A model generated the notes under the pieces. That model worked only from the letters and a program-made list of their open reading frames with translations. It searched no databases and was not told where the DNA came from. A DNA stretch of 64,000 nucleotides from CBDFMR01 sp965249765. GTDB taxonomy: Bacteria; Bacteroidota; Bacteroidia; Chitinophagales; Saprospiraceae. Position numbers and translations under genes: made by a program. Below, piece after piece: positions 9,801 through 16,861 of this stretch. Numbering within the stretch: the stretch's first letter is position 1; each line of letters starts with the position of its first letter. The stretch covers positions 2,480,001-2,544,000 of the forward strand of contig CBDFMR010000005.1 of assembly GCA_965249765.1 (NCBI GenBank). Direction: 5' to 3'.

Positions 9801-9855
9801 ACAGGCGAAAAAAAGTTGCCTAGTCTGCAAGCCAAGTGATATAAAAAAATCATAG
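6835..9855 (+). CDS. DNA polymerase III alpha subunit-like, probable error-prone DnaE
   Basis: 1006 residues. An N-terminal PHP domain begins CHTHYSFRYGT. The polymerase core has VGRGSGANSIVAYLLG, the catalytic PDFDIDF (about residues 352-358) and a third Asp in YKFDILG (about 484). A helix-hairpin-helix region and a C-terminal OB-fold-like segment (from about 895) follow. At about 1000 residues it is shorter than replicative DnaE (about 1160), and coupling with SRAP and a nearby LexA-like gene suggests the DnaE2/ImuC-type translesion role. No imuB or dinB is present in the window; the adjacent IS may have displaced it, or it lies elsewhere. Confidence 0.88.
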   Translation: MYLNCHTHYSFRYGTLSEEDLLTLAAQHGLSQVALTDVNNTSACLNFIRLAPRFNIKPVIGIDFRHNNRQHFIGLAKNNDGFTLLNDFLSTHLHNDKAPPTIAPPLDDVVIIYPFATYDRQRPLADNEHLGVGLADINRLTAARHAVADDKMVFLHTVSFKEKEEFSTHRILRAIDNNTLLTKLDKQQQGQYWHRMYPQDIIKTKIPRHQYLIKNTEKLLDQCHVDFDFSRDRPSQNQISYTGNIKDDTQLVQQLCWEGLSYRYGEDVTDEIIQRMHKELDLICKMNFLSYFLINWDITEYARQCNYFYVGRGSGANSIVAYLLGITDVDPIELDLYFERFINLYRKNAPDFDIDFSWRDREDVTRYIFERYPHTSLLATYNTFQFKGAVREVGKVMGLPAREISRISGQGFDARQADAPTRNVLHWASRIMGKPNHLGIHAGGILISEQPIHYFSATHMPPKGFPTVQFDMVVAEDVGLYKFDILGQRGLAKIKEALEIVSYNQPTAPVIDIHDIRPLKKDPAIAHMISRAHCLGCFYVESPAMRMLLRKLEVDNYLGLVAASSIIRPGVAKSGMMREYILRHKDPKRCKEKAHPVLYDLMPETYGVMVYQEDVIKVAHYFAGLTLGEADVLRRGMSGKYRSRDEFEKVKNTFIDNCVKKGHSLQVTKEVWRQIESFAGYAFSKGHSASYAVESYQSLFLKVHYPLEYMVAVVNNGGGFYRPEVYIHEARMLGATIHAPCVNRGSALTLIDGKYIYLGLGMIKYLTHESIRRILTARRDDVFHDLLDFIERTGITLDQIIILIRIKALRFTKLEKKELLWKSHLSLSKAQAKPVMPQLFRAKPKNYKLPNLPEDHIEDAYDEMELIGFPLCSPFLLIHQGLTSRIKAANLERYTGERISTLGYLVTVKKTKTSNGKLMYFGTFLDEDGAFLDTVHFPPVAIKFPFRGRGIYKISGVVTEEFDFCSIEVEQLQKINYIDDPRYVLPPYKQAKKSCLVCKPSDIKKS

Positions 9856-9857
9856 AA

Positions 9858-10082
9858 TTACCACTGTCTCAGTGTCCTGAAACCGATAACCCAGATCGGA
9901 TCACCCCACATCTGTGATGTCATGGCATTGCGAGGCATTGAATAAGAGACATCAACATTCGCTCCCTCTATTTTTAATTGATCCGGCATATTCACTGGGA
10001 AGTATCGGTCTCCGTTGTCACCAACAATTCCCCAGAAGCCTCCTTCTAGATTGACAAATGTCGCTTTTCCTTTCAATTTCAT
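9858..10082 (-). CDS. small protein, unknown function (possible OB-like fold)
   Basis: A 74-residue protein (starts MKLKGKATFVNLEGGFWGIV) with alternating beta-type segments and little helix. FWGIVGDNGDRYFPV resembles small one-domain OB-like proteins, but I cannot assign a family. It is convergent with the polymerase gene, ending 2 bases after it, and lies just downstream of the S24 repressor on the same strand, so it could be co-transcribed with the repressor. Confidence 0.6.
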   Translation of the reverse strand: MKLKGKATFVNLEGGFWGIVGDNGDRYFPVNMPDQLKIEGANVDVSYSMPRNAMTSQMWGDPIWVIGFRTLRQW

Positions 10083-10111
10083 ATTGTGTAAAAATCTTGA
10101 GATGTAGAGTG

Positions 10112-10954
10112 TTATATCCTACTCCTATTCTGTTTCAACATCATTTCGATCGTATTGTTGAGACCTTGAAGTGAATCTGATTGCTGTCTGATGATCCTTT
10201 TTAAGTCGCCTACTTCTTCATGTAAAGCATTGCGGATATTCTTAGGAGAAGGCATAAATGGAGAGATCTTAGTTTTTACAACCCAAACTTCCTTCACCTC
10301 CTCAACAGGTAAGCGGTAGGCTTCATAATAAGAATTATCAGAATACAACTCCACTCGTCCAGCCTCTTTGATACGATTGAGAACTCGCTTGACAACGACA
10401 TCGCAGTTGGTGATCACTACGTAGACAAGATTGTCTTTCAGGCCGTGTATCCAATTCTCTTGTTCAAGGTGGCTGCACACAATCTTATCGCCACTATACA
10501 AAGTGGGCTCCATGCTATCACCAGCCACATCAAAACAGCGATGACTATTGTGCTGATATCTAAAGTTCGGCAAGGTGAATGTTTCAAAATTTCCCAACAT
10601 GACAGGATCCTGAATATTGTCTCCATACCCCGCCTGTGCCGCAACCGGAACATATACGATCTCTTCTTTAAGTAAAGGTATGTCATTACATGAGGTGTCA
10701 GAGTCGGCATCACCATTCATATACGTGAATAGATCACCCTCTCCCGTAAACAGGTACGATGGATTAATATTAAAGGTTTCAATCGCCTTACGACACAATT
10801 CTATCGTAACATCACGATTGCCTTTCTTTATTTCATTAAGACTTTGGGGAACATAACCAAGCTGCAGAGCAAACTGTCTACACGATCTCACTATTTTCTG
10901 ATCAAGCAGATGCGTTAGGCATTGAAGGAATCGTTGTGAGACTACATTCTGCAT
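10112..10954 (-). CDS. LexA-like S24 peptidase with N-terminal HTH (XRE-S24 repressor)
   Basis: 280 residues. An N-terminal XRE-type helix-turn-helix (QFALQLGYVPQSLNEIKKG) is followed by a linker with the likely self-cleavage region (VPVAAQAGYG, Ala-Gly) and an S24 domain with Ser in AGDSMEPTL and Lys in VVVKRVLN. A C-terminal helical tail extends past residue 230. Such proteins repress damage-inducible genes and cleave themselves when RecA filaments form. Its position beside SRAP and DnaE suggests it controls them, and an AT-rich region with direct repeats lies directly upstream. There is no other LexA in the window. Confidence 0.88.
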   Translation of the reverse strand: MQNVVSQRFLQCLTHLLDQKIVRSCRQFALQLGYVPQSLNEIKKGNRDVTIELCRKAIETFNINPSYLFTGEGDLFTYMNGDADSDTSCNDIPLLKEEIVYVPVAAQAGYGDNIQDPVMLGNFETFTLPNFRYQHNSHRCFDVAGDSMEPTLYSGDKIVCSHLEQENWIHGLKDNLVYVVITNCDVVVKRVLNRIKEAGRVELYSDNSYYEAYRLPVEEVKEVWVVKTKISPFMPSPKNIRNALHEEVGDLKRIIRQQSDSLQGLNNTIEMMLKQNRSRI

Positions 10955-11237
10955 ACTATTGATTGGCTTTTCAACCTAAATGTAAAACATAATATATAAA
11001 ATAAATAATAATATGTAAAATTTATTAAATAATAATATGATTAATAACTACCTGTAAACAAGTATATTAAACTTTAGAATAACTTTTAATATGATAAAAT
11101 TGCACATTAGAGAAAATTAATATATAAATTTTTCTTAATGTGTTGCTATTCCTTCCCAAGGACTCATCTGGCAATTCCATATAGCCTTGTTATTGAAAAT
11201 CTCGGCCGAAAGCAAGGTTAATTGCGTGAGATTGACA
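10955..11237. other. AT-rich intergenic region upstream of the S24 gene
   Basis: About 280 bases without a gene. The part from 10980 to 11130 is very AT-rich and holds the direct repeats listed separately. It should contain the promoter of the S24 gene. No tRNA or other RNA gene is seen. Confidence 0.6.
11002..11039. promoter_or_regulatory. paired 14-bp direct repeats, candidate operator of the S24 repressor
   Basis: TAAATAATAATATG occurs exactly at 11002-11015 and 11026-11039, with starts 24 bases apart. TGTAAAA also occurs at 10981-10987 and 11014-11020. The repeats lie 50-85 bases upstream of the S24 start, where an autoregulatory operator would be expected. Low base complexity raises the chance of coincidence. 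Confidence 0.35.
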
Positions 11238-11597
11238 CTAAGTTGAGTCACGCTCGATAATGCCCGTCTCTTCAGCAAAATACTGAACAAATCGTTGCAT
11301 ATCTGATGCTAGCTTCTTGTTTCCCGTCGATCGATGATAAGTATCAGCCAAGCCCCTTAGTGTCTGATACATAAACCTGTCCATTTCATTGGTCATCAAT
11401 TCCTTTGTCCATATATCTATCTTCAAGGTATCCATTGATTCGTTATCAAGGAAAGAGAGCAACATAGCTCTTGCTGTATTGTCCTTAGCACCTGAGGGAT
11501 CGTCACTCGCCTTCCAATGAATCGACTCAGGAACGTTCTCCTCATCCAAACCGACTATGATCTCGATTTCATTAGACTTATTACTATCTGCCATCAT
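11238..11597 (-). CDS. gldC: gliding motility protein GldC
   Basis: 119 residues with the conserved GldC layout: EIEIIVGLDEENVPESIHW at the N-terminus, then ARAMLLSFLD, LKIDIWTKELMTNEMDRF and YFAEETGI near the end. GldC is a small cytoplasmic protein found with the gliding/type IX secretion machinery in Bacteroidota; its exact role is unclear. Start may be either of two adjacent ATG codons. It stands alone here, but the type IX cargo genes at 22.7-31.6 kb fit its presence. Confidence 0.9.
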   Translation of the reverse strand: MMADSNKSNEIEIIVGLDEENVPESIHWKASDDPSGAKDNTARAMLLSFLDNESMDTLKIDIWTKELMTNEMDRFMYQTLRGLADTYHRSTGNKKLASDMQRFVQYFAEETGIIERDST

Positions 11598-11671
11598 CTG
11601 ATTATTATATAGACAAAGATATCTTTTCTTCTATCGGGTAAATAAACTTACATTAAGATTTGCTACATACC

Positions 11672-12376
11672 ATGTGGGATTTATTTACTATGGATAACAA
11701 TAGCTTTGTTCCTTATAACACTGAGCATATGATCGTGCTGATCATGTTCCTTGTACTCAGTTGTATATTTTTAATAGTCCCCAAATACTGGACCCACAGA
11801 AGACAGACATTGTTCATTACTTCGATCTGTGTGATTTCCTTTGGTCTGCAATTGTTCAAACTATTCTATAGATTGTATGCAGGATCATTCGATCATACTG
11901 AAGACTTACCATTGCACCTATGTAATATGCTACCATGGATCATGATCTATGTAATGTATACACGTAATAGATTCTTGTTTGGAATATTTTTCTTCTGGAT
12001 AATTGCCGGTACATCACAGTCACTCCTCACCCCTACCCATGACGAGGCATTCCCCCATTACGAAAGCTGGAGATATTGGATCGTACATGGTGGGCTGACG
12101 TTGGTCGCACTTTATGGAGTCTTTATCTACCGCTGGAGACTGGATATCAGAGATGCTGTCCGTTCTGCAATAGGACTGAACATGATTGCAGCATTCATGT
12201 ATCCTATTAATCTCATATTGGATACAAACTACATGTATCTTATTGCCAAACCCCCTGGCAAAACTTTATATGACATCCTGGGTCCATGGCCGTGGTATAT
12301 TATAAGTCTCGAGGTAGTCATTGTAGTGCTTTTTGGACTACTCCTTATACCATTCTATCTTATAAGGAAAAGATGA
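11672..12376 (+). CDS. TIGR02206/YwaF-type integral membrane protein
   Basis: About 234 residues with seven hydrophobic helices and the family motif DLPLHLCNMLPW. NLILDTNYMYL and an aromatic-rich turn before the last helix are also typical. Function is unknown. I chose ATG at 11672; an in-frame TTG lies four codons upstream. The 3' end meets the truncated DUF2237 reading frame on the other strand. Confidence 0.8.
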   Translation: MWDLFTMDNNSFVPYNTEHMIVLIMFLVLSCIFLIVPKYWTHRRQTLFITSICVISFGLQLFKLFYRLYAGSFDHTEDLPLHLCNMLPWIMIYVMYTRNRFLFGIFFFWIIAGTSQSLLTPTHDEAFPHYESWRYWIVHGGLTLVALYGVFIYRWRLDIRDAVRSAIGLNMIAAFMYPINLILDTNYMYLIAKPPGKTLYDILGPWPWYIISLEVVIVVLFGLLLIPFYLIRKR

Positions 12377-12618
12377 TTTCCATTGTCTTCACTAAACTCC
12401 AAAAAGGCAGTAGTCAATTTTACACAAATAACATGCACCCCTACATCAGCAAGACCTGTTTCACAATATCCATTTACATAAAATCCAGTCAATGGTTCTT
12501 GACTACACAATTGGAGTGGATTGCCTGACAAATTCCTCGATTGAGAAGTATAATCCTTATCATATCCATAATTATTTTCATTAAGACCGACGTTATATAC
12601 GTATAATCCAGTAACCAA
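12355..12618 (-). pseudogene. truncated DUF2237 gene
   Basis: The minus-strand frame encodes GNPLQLCSQEPLTGFYVNGY, then CETGLADVGVHVICVKLTTA, then FLEFSEDNGN. This is a clear match to the N-terminal half of the roughly 120-residue DUF2237 family. Where the family continues with a PGLxPGDxWCLC region, this frame ends after four more codons inside the end of the YwaF-like gene, so about 45 residues are missing. The upstream limit is uncertain. It probably lost its 3' half in a deletion that joined it to the membrane protein gene. Confidence 0.7.
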
Positions 12619-12712
12619 GAAGACTGGAAAAAAAGAATGAACGCTACCCTACTTACTTTGGATTTGAACATTATTAACCCAGCAGCTATATAATAGATAT
12701 TATACTAAACTA
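12619..12712. other. spacer between DUF2237 relic and IS200 element
   Basis: No gene is seen. The sequence is AT-rich and probably includes the 5' flank of the DUF2237 gene. Confidence 0.4.
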
Positions 12713-13269
12713 CCACCTACTGAAAGTAGGTGGTTTGAAATATAGTCCGACTAAAAGTCGGAGTTTAAATTATTCGAGAAAAAAGTTGTCTCGATCTTTA
12801 TTCGATGGTTTCCGATGGTGTTCAATATATTCTTGAACCATTTCTTCGGTAATATTTTCTGTGCTAAATGCACCAAAGCCTTTTGCCCAAAATCGTTGTC
12901 CCCAATACCGTTTTTTTAATTTGGGATACTCTTTTTGCAAAAGTCGAGAACTTCTTCCTTTCAGTTGTTTCATGATTTCACTAGTTGACAACTTTGGAGG
13001 AATTTCTATATACATGTGGACATGATCTTTACTCACTACTCCTTTCAAAATTTTGATGTCCAATGCATCACAATCTTGAATTAGTAACGCTCGACAACGC
13101 TTTTGAACTTCTCCCTTAAGGACTGGATAACGATATTTTGTAACCCACACCACGATGTATTGTCAATCTCGTCTTTGTATGTGAACCCGTTCGATAGTCT
13201 GACATCTTTGTTTTTTCACAAAGATAATTCTAATAAATTTTTCGCACTAAAGTGCGAGGTTTTAAACCT
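12713..13269 (-). mobile_element. IS200/IS605-family element
   Basis: It holds a Y1 transposase gene bracketed by the subterminal hairpins such elements use as ends. On the tnpA-distal side are CCACCTACT-GAA-AGTAGGTGG (12713-12733) and CCGACT-AAA-AGTCGG (12747-12761). On the tnpA-proximal side are TCGCACT-AA-AGTGCGA (13242-13257) and a short palindrome around 13257-13269. The exact cleavage sites are not determinable by eye, so the limits are those of the hairpins. Confidence 0.8.
12770..13205 (-). pseudogene. tnpA: IS200/IS605 TnpA (Y1 transposase), N-terminal frameshift
   Basis: The main frame has the HUH motif in DHVHMYIEIPP and the catalytic Tyr in VQEYIEHHRKP. It starts mid-domain at VVWVTKYRYPVL. 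The normal N-terminus (MSDYRTGSHTKTRLTIH, ATG at 13203-13205) is present in another frame and joins the rest if two bases are restored near 13155-13160. The copy is therefore probably inactive unless a GTG at 13153 gives a working shortened protein. Confidence 0.8.
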
Positions 13270-13304
13270 TTAACTGAGACCAATAAATATGAGTATATTG
13301 AGGC

Positions 13305-14339
13305 ATGGAAAAGTTTGATTTGAGAAGAGCTACTGAAGCCGAAAAGCAAGCGATAAAAAAGCGAGCCATTGCGATGCACACGAGTAGAAAGAAGAACATT
13401 GAAATTATAGAGTGTCTGGGCGTGAATAAGAATTCAGTTACAAATTGGATAAAGGCCTACAAAAGGGATGGCGAGAAAGGCTTGGTTTCAAAGACACGAG
13501 GATTAAAGCAAGGGGATAATCGTCTGTTGGATAGAGATCAAGAGAAGCAAGTGCAAAAGTGGATAACAGATAAAATGCCAGATCAAATGAAATTACCCTT
13601 TGGTCTATGGACAAGAAAGGCTGTACAGGAATTAATAAGGAATCAATTTGGAATTAAGATTGCGATACGTACTGTGGGAGATTATTTGAACCGATGGGGT
13701 TTTAGTCCACAGAAGCCAAAGAAGAAGGCTTACGAACAAAATCCCAAAGCGGTGAATAAATGGTTAGAAGAAGAATATCCAGCGATCCAAGCGAGAGCAG
13801 AGAAGGAATCTGCAGAGATACATTGGGGAGATGAAACAGGCGTCAAAAACGAATGTCAATATGGAAGGTCATATGCACCAAAAGGGAAGACACCCACACG
13901 GACCATCATGGCAAAGAGATTATCGATGAATATGATATCCAGTGTGACCAATCAAGGAAAAGTAAGATTCATGATATATAAAGGAGGTATGAATGCACAG
14001 ATGTTTATCAAGTTTCTCAGGCAACTTATAAAAGGAGCCAAAAAGAAAATTTATTTAATAGTAGATAACTTACGTGTGCACCACACCAGAATGGTTAAAT
14101 CATGGGTAGAAAAACATAAAGATCGACTTGCATTATATTATTTGCCATCATATTCTCCAGAAATGAATCCAGACGAATATTTGAATTGTGATTTAAAATA
14201 TGGGATATCAGAAAAACCATCACCACCAACAGAAAAAGATTTAATATCTAATGTGCGATCACACATGAACATGCTTCAAAAGAAGCCTGACAGAGTAAGT
14301 AAATATTTTAATCACCCCAGCATAAATTACGCCGCATAA
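13305..14339 (+). CDS. IS630-family transposase
   Basis: 344 residues, intact. The N-terminal helix-turn-helix part (IIECLGVNKNSVTNWIKAY) is followed by the DDE domain: Asp in IHWGDETGV, Asp in YLIVDNLRVHH, Glu in SPEMNPDEYLN. This is the IS630/Tc1-mariner type. The gene sits directly against the IS200 element. I could not define convincing terminal inverted repeats; the element should lie within about 13270-14366. Confidence 0.9.
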   Translation: MEKFDLRRATEAEKQAIKKRAIAMHTSRKKNIEIIECLGVNKNSVTNWIKAYKRDGEKGLVSKTRGLKQGDNRLLDRDQEKQVQKWITDKMPDQMKLPFGLWTRKAVQELIRNQFGIKIAIRTVGDYLNRWGFSPQKPKKKAYEQNPKAVNKWLEEEYPAIQARAEKESAEIHWGDETGVKNECQYGRSYAPKGKTPTRTIMAKRLSMNMISSVTNQGKVRFMIYKGGMNAQMFIKFLRQLIKGAKKKIYLIVDNLRVHHTRMVKSWVEKHKDRLALYYLPSYSPEMNPDEYLNCDLKYGISEKPSPPTEKDLISNVRSHMNMLQKKPDRVSKYFNHPSINYAA

Positions 14340-14366
14340 TTACTATTCAATAACCGCCGGGTTAAT

Positions 14367-14379
14367 ATTGAGTACTTAC
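14367..14379. repeat. orphan IS66-type end sequence
   Basis: ATTGAGTACTTAC is identical to the right terminal repeat of the IS66-like element at 36771-38540 and is the complement of its left end. No IS66 gene is attached here. It lies 28 bases after the IS630 gene and looks like the remains of an excised or deleted IS66-type copy. Confidence 0.6.
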
Positions 14380-14398
14380 GATCTATCGACATAAATGA

Positions 14399-15196
14399 CT
14401 AAGCCTCAGCAACCGACCGCACCTCGACTCCTTTAGTCTTCAATAAATGAATTACACCCCTCTTTCCGCTAAGATGTGCAGCCCCTATCGCTATGAAAGT
14501 AGAGTTGTCTATTGCCAATTCAATTATGCTGCGGGCCATGACTTTGTTTCTATCATAAAGTAGAAGTTTTCTGATTCCGCCTAGGTCCTTCTTTGACCGA
14601 CGATAGAGGGCATGTACTTCTTCTTTGATATACATTTGCAATAGGGCCTTGAGATTCTTGCGATACTTTTTAGGATTGGCGGCAACTCCCTTCAATGCCT
14701 TGAGCTGGTAATCCAGAGGTATTTTTTCCAAAGTTCTTAGCTGATCTTGCATGGTCTCCACACCAGTAATAGGGATACCGATCTGTCTAGCCTTATCGTA
14801 GAGATGCTGATCCAAAGTCACGGTATGATCTCTATCAAATATACTTTCAGAAATGCTGTTAAGTATAGCCATAGGGATCATCCCCTTGTACTGATCAATG
14901 TCAACTTCAAATGCCCTCATTAATATTGATCGAATCTTCTCATACTTACCAGAAAGTAATTTCTCCAATGAAATATCTGTCTCAAGTAAAAAATACTTCA
15001 TTGGATTTACATCAATCTGAGTACTGAGGTCATACTCTAGTGCAATTAAGCTGCACTTCTCTAGAAATGTCAGTGCTTTATCAATATGGGTGTAAGCCTT
15101 AGCTGACCTTAAATGAATGGTTCCAAATAAGTATGTCGTGAATTCACAATCCATCAGGCTGATTTCCCAAAGGAGAGAATTTTTTAATTGAGACAT
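14399..15196 (-). CDS. TraB/GumN family protein
   Basis: 265 residues with the two TraB/GumN motifs: FGTIHLRS near residue 25 and GAAHLSGKRGVIHLL near residue 240, the latter followed by GVEVRSV. This family contains putative metal-dependent peptidases related to Tiki proteins; function in bacteria is poorly known. No signal peptide is seen. It follows the Lrp regulator gene by 12 bases on the same strand, so both may share one transcript. Confidence 0.82.
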   Translation of the reverse strand: MSQLKNSLLWEISLMDCEFTTYLFGTIHLRSAKAYTHIDKALTFLEKCSLIALEYDLSTQIDVNPMKYFLLETDISLEKLLSGKYEKIRSILMRAFEVDIDQYKGMIPMAILNSISESIFDRDHTVTLDQHLYDKARQIGIPITGVETMQDQLRTLEKIPLDYQLKALKGVAANPKKYRKNLKALLQMYIKEEVHALYRRSKKDLGGIRKLLLYDRNKVMARSIIELAIDNSTFIAIGAAHLSGKRGVIHLLKTKGVEVRSVAEA

Positions 15197-15208
15197 CAGA
15201 TCGATGGA

Positions 15209-15706
15209 TTATATCTTCTCTGCCTTTCCTCTCTCATAGTCAAATGGAAGTACTCTTGACTTCTTGACAGTTGATAAAGTCATTAGAGTTTTGAGTCGCT
15301 CAACTTCCTCGATCTGGGACAATTTCTTGAACAACAATTGCTCATAAGCCGCAATGTCAGAACATACAACTTTGATCAAAAAGTCTGCATCACCAGTGAT
15401 GATATAACACTCGATGACTTCATGGATATCGTTGATTTTCTGTACAAAATTCTCCAATGCATTCTCCTTTTGCCATGCAAGGGAAATGAGCACAAATGTA
15501 TTGATATTGAGATTAAGTTTTTCTGGATTGACCTTGGCGTGATAGCTCTGTATGACCTCTCTATTTTCAAGCCTTTTGACTCTCTCAAGTGTGGGAGCAG
15601 GAGAAAGACCTATCTGTTTTGATAGCTCAAGATTGGTCACCTTGCTATTCTCTTGTAATATCTTAAGAATATGAAAATCCGTCTTATCCAATCGACCTTT
15701 AGCCAT
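15209..15706 (-). CDS. Lrp/AsnC family transcriptional regulator
   Basis: 165 residues. An N-terminal winged helix-turn-helix (LDKTDFHILKILQENSKV, then LELSKQIGLSPAPTLERVKR) is followed by the RAM ligand-binding domain (TGDADFLIKVVCSD). Members sense amino acids or related metabolites and act as octameric regulators. It heads a likely two-gene operon with the TraB/GumN gene. The effector cannot be predicted. Confidence 0.9.
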   Translation of the reverse strand: MAKGRLDKTDFHILKILQENSKVTNLELSKQIGLSPAPTLERVKRLENREVIQSYHAKVNPEKLNLNINTFVLISLAWQKENALENFVQKINDIHEVIECYIITGDADFLIKVVCSDIAAYEQLLFKKLSQIEEVERLKTLMTLSTVKKSRVLPFDYERGKAEKI

Positions 15707-15775
15707 AATGTTTCAATTTTATAGTAAAAATAAAATTACCAACGTCATTACATCAATATTACAATACAAAATCAC

Positions 15776-15814
15776 AAAAAAGCCCTAATATCTACTTTTC
15801 AAGACATTAGGGCT
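15776..15814 (-). terminator. intrinsic terminator upstream of the Lrp gene
   Basis: Reading the minus strand, AGCCCTAAT and ATTAGGGCT form a 9-bp stem with a loop of 16 bases, followed by six T. It probably ends transcripts coming from the lipoprotein gene at 15989-16492 before the Lrp gene. Confidence 0.7.
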
Positions 15815-15988
15815 ATTTCTAATAAATCAAACTATGAAAAAACTCTCGTCAAGTATTCGTTAATACAATAACCGAAACTTGATAATAAGACGAGAATCCA
15901 ATCACAATTATTGTAAGACGATCAAAGTCTTCTATGTCTGGTCATATTCCTTCGACCAATGCAACATTTCTACTGACGACCGATAGTA
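15815..15988. other. intergenic region with imperfect hairpin
   Basis: No gene is supported. CTCGTCAAGT (about 15844-15853) can pair with ACTTG and ACGAG further downstream with a bulge between the two parts. A short frame ending KTLIVLQ on the minus strand hints at the tail of a lost secreted protein, but a stop codon precedes it. Confidence 0.3.
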
Positions 15989-16492
15989 CTATTGATTGTG
16001 ATAGGTAGCATTATGGGTCAACTCAGAACCACACTTAGGGCAACTACCGGCTCCGGATCCTCCGCCACCACAAGCCTTGCTACACACATAATGCCATTCG
16101 CCAACGGCATTTTGTGCGGGAGTAGTATTCTGTGCAGGAGGCGTCTGTCCTGCACTGTTGGGATCTAGTGTCACTGTGTTGCTACCTGAATCCAATGGTG
16201 TAACCTGTTGTCCTTGAGCACCTTGATTATGGTACGCCCCATTATGTACATAGTCAGTACCACAAACAGGGCACTTACCTGCACCATCACCACCACTTCC
16301 TAAACAATTATTAGGGCAGGTATAATGCTTAACATTCGAATTGGTGATGGTCGCCACATTACTAGGAGTTGTTTCACCTACAGATTCGATCCTATCCTGA
16401 CTCATCACAGGATCTGGCCTCTCCGGTTTATTGTCACACGACATATATGCGAGTACTACGAAGAGTACGATTAGATATTTCAATATTTTCAT
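15989..16492 (-). CDS. lipoprotein with two Cys4 metal-binding-like repeats
   Basis: 167 residues. The lipoprotein signal ends at YMSC. Two copies of a cysteine motif follow: HYTCPNNCLGSGGDGAG with KCPVCGTDYVHNGAYHNQ (residues about 55-90) and HYVCSKACGGGGSGAG with SCPKCGSELTHNATYHNQ at the C-terminus. A Pro/Gln/Thr/Asn-rich linker joins them. The C-x3-C...CPxCG spacing resembles the heavy-metal-binding YTCPMHP...CPKCGM domain, so zinc or copper binding in the envelope is plausible. A consensus promoter is visible directly upstream. Confidence 0.75.
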   Translation of the reverse strand: MKILKYLIVLFVVLAYMSCDNKPERPDPVMSQDRIESVGETTPSNVATITNSNVKHYTCPNNCLGSGGDGAGKCPVCGTDYVHNGAYHNQGAQGQQVTPLDSGSNTVTLDPNSAGQTPPAQNTTPAQNAVGEWHYVCSKACGGGGSGAGSCPKCGSELTHNATYHNQ

Positions 16493-16506
16493 CTATATAT
16501 TTTTTA

Positions 16507-16536
16507 CAAAAGTAATAAATTGCCTTCTATTCTCAA
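16507..16536 (-). promoter_or_regulatory. Bacteroidota-type promoter for the Cys-repeat lipoprotein
   Basis: On the minus strand TTG (16534-16536) is followed after 19 bases by TACTTTTG (16507-16514). This matches TTG-N19-TAnnTTTG of the Bacteroidota primary sigma factor. The ATG is at 16492, giving a short leader. Confidence 0.7.
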
Positions 16537-16600
16537 CCAGTGTCATATATAGATGAAAAATGACAGAATAAAGGTGGTGACAGTACACCACCTTTATCCG

Positions 16601-16831
16601 TCAAGCCACAAACGAAAACTCATACTTGTATAATTTACGATTACGAACATTGATCTTATTCTTGCATGATGTACAGTAATGTCGCGGAGCTTGCTCGTCA
16701 TCTTTACAGCCTCCAATATGGATCATCTTACGATCATGCAGTGCCCACATTAATGGTGAAGGCATTCCGTATTTTATGGGAATGATGGAATCATTGTCTT
16801 TACACGTAGGGCATTGAGGATTGAGTTTCAT
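16601..16831 (-). CDS. small zinc-ribbon-like protein, unknown function
   Basis: 76 residues with CPTCKD near the N-terminus and HYCTSCKNK in the second half, a possible four-cysteine zinc site. No signal peptide, so cytoplasmic. It lies 30 bases downstream of another small gene on the same strand, possibly one operon. I do not recognise the family. Confidence 0.6.
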   Translation of the reverse strand: MKLNPQCPTCKDNDSIIPIKYGMPSPLMWALHDRKMIHIGGCKDDEQAPRHYCTSCKNKINVRNRKLYKYEFSFVA

Positions 16832-16861
16832 GATAATTATTTTAAGGTTATTTAATAGGTC

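Noticed and set aside
13269..14366. Terminal inverted repeats for the IS630 element (TTAAC at both sides)
   Set aside because: The match is only about five bases and could be chance.
15890..15955. Minus-strand KTLIVLQ ending resembling a type IX type A sorting tail
   Set aside because: A stop codon lies directly before it in frame and nothing further upstream is coding; too short to support.
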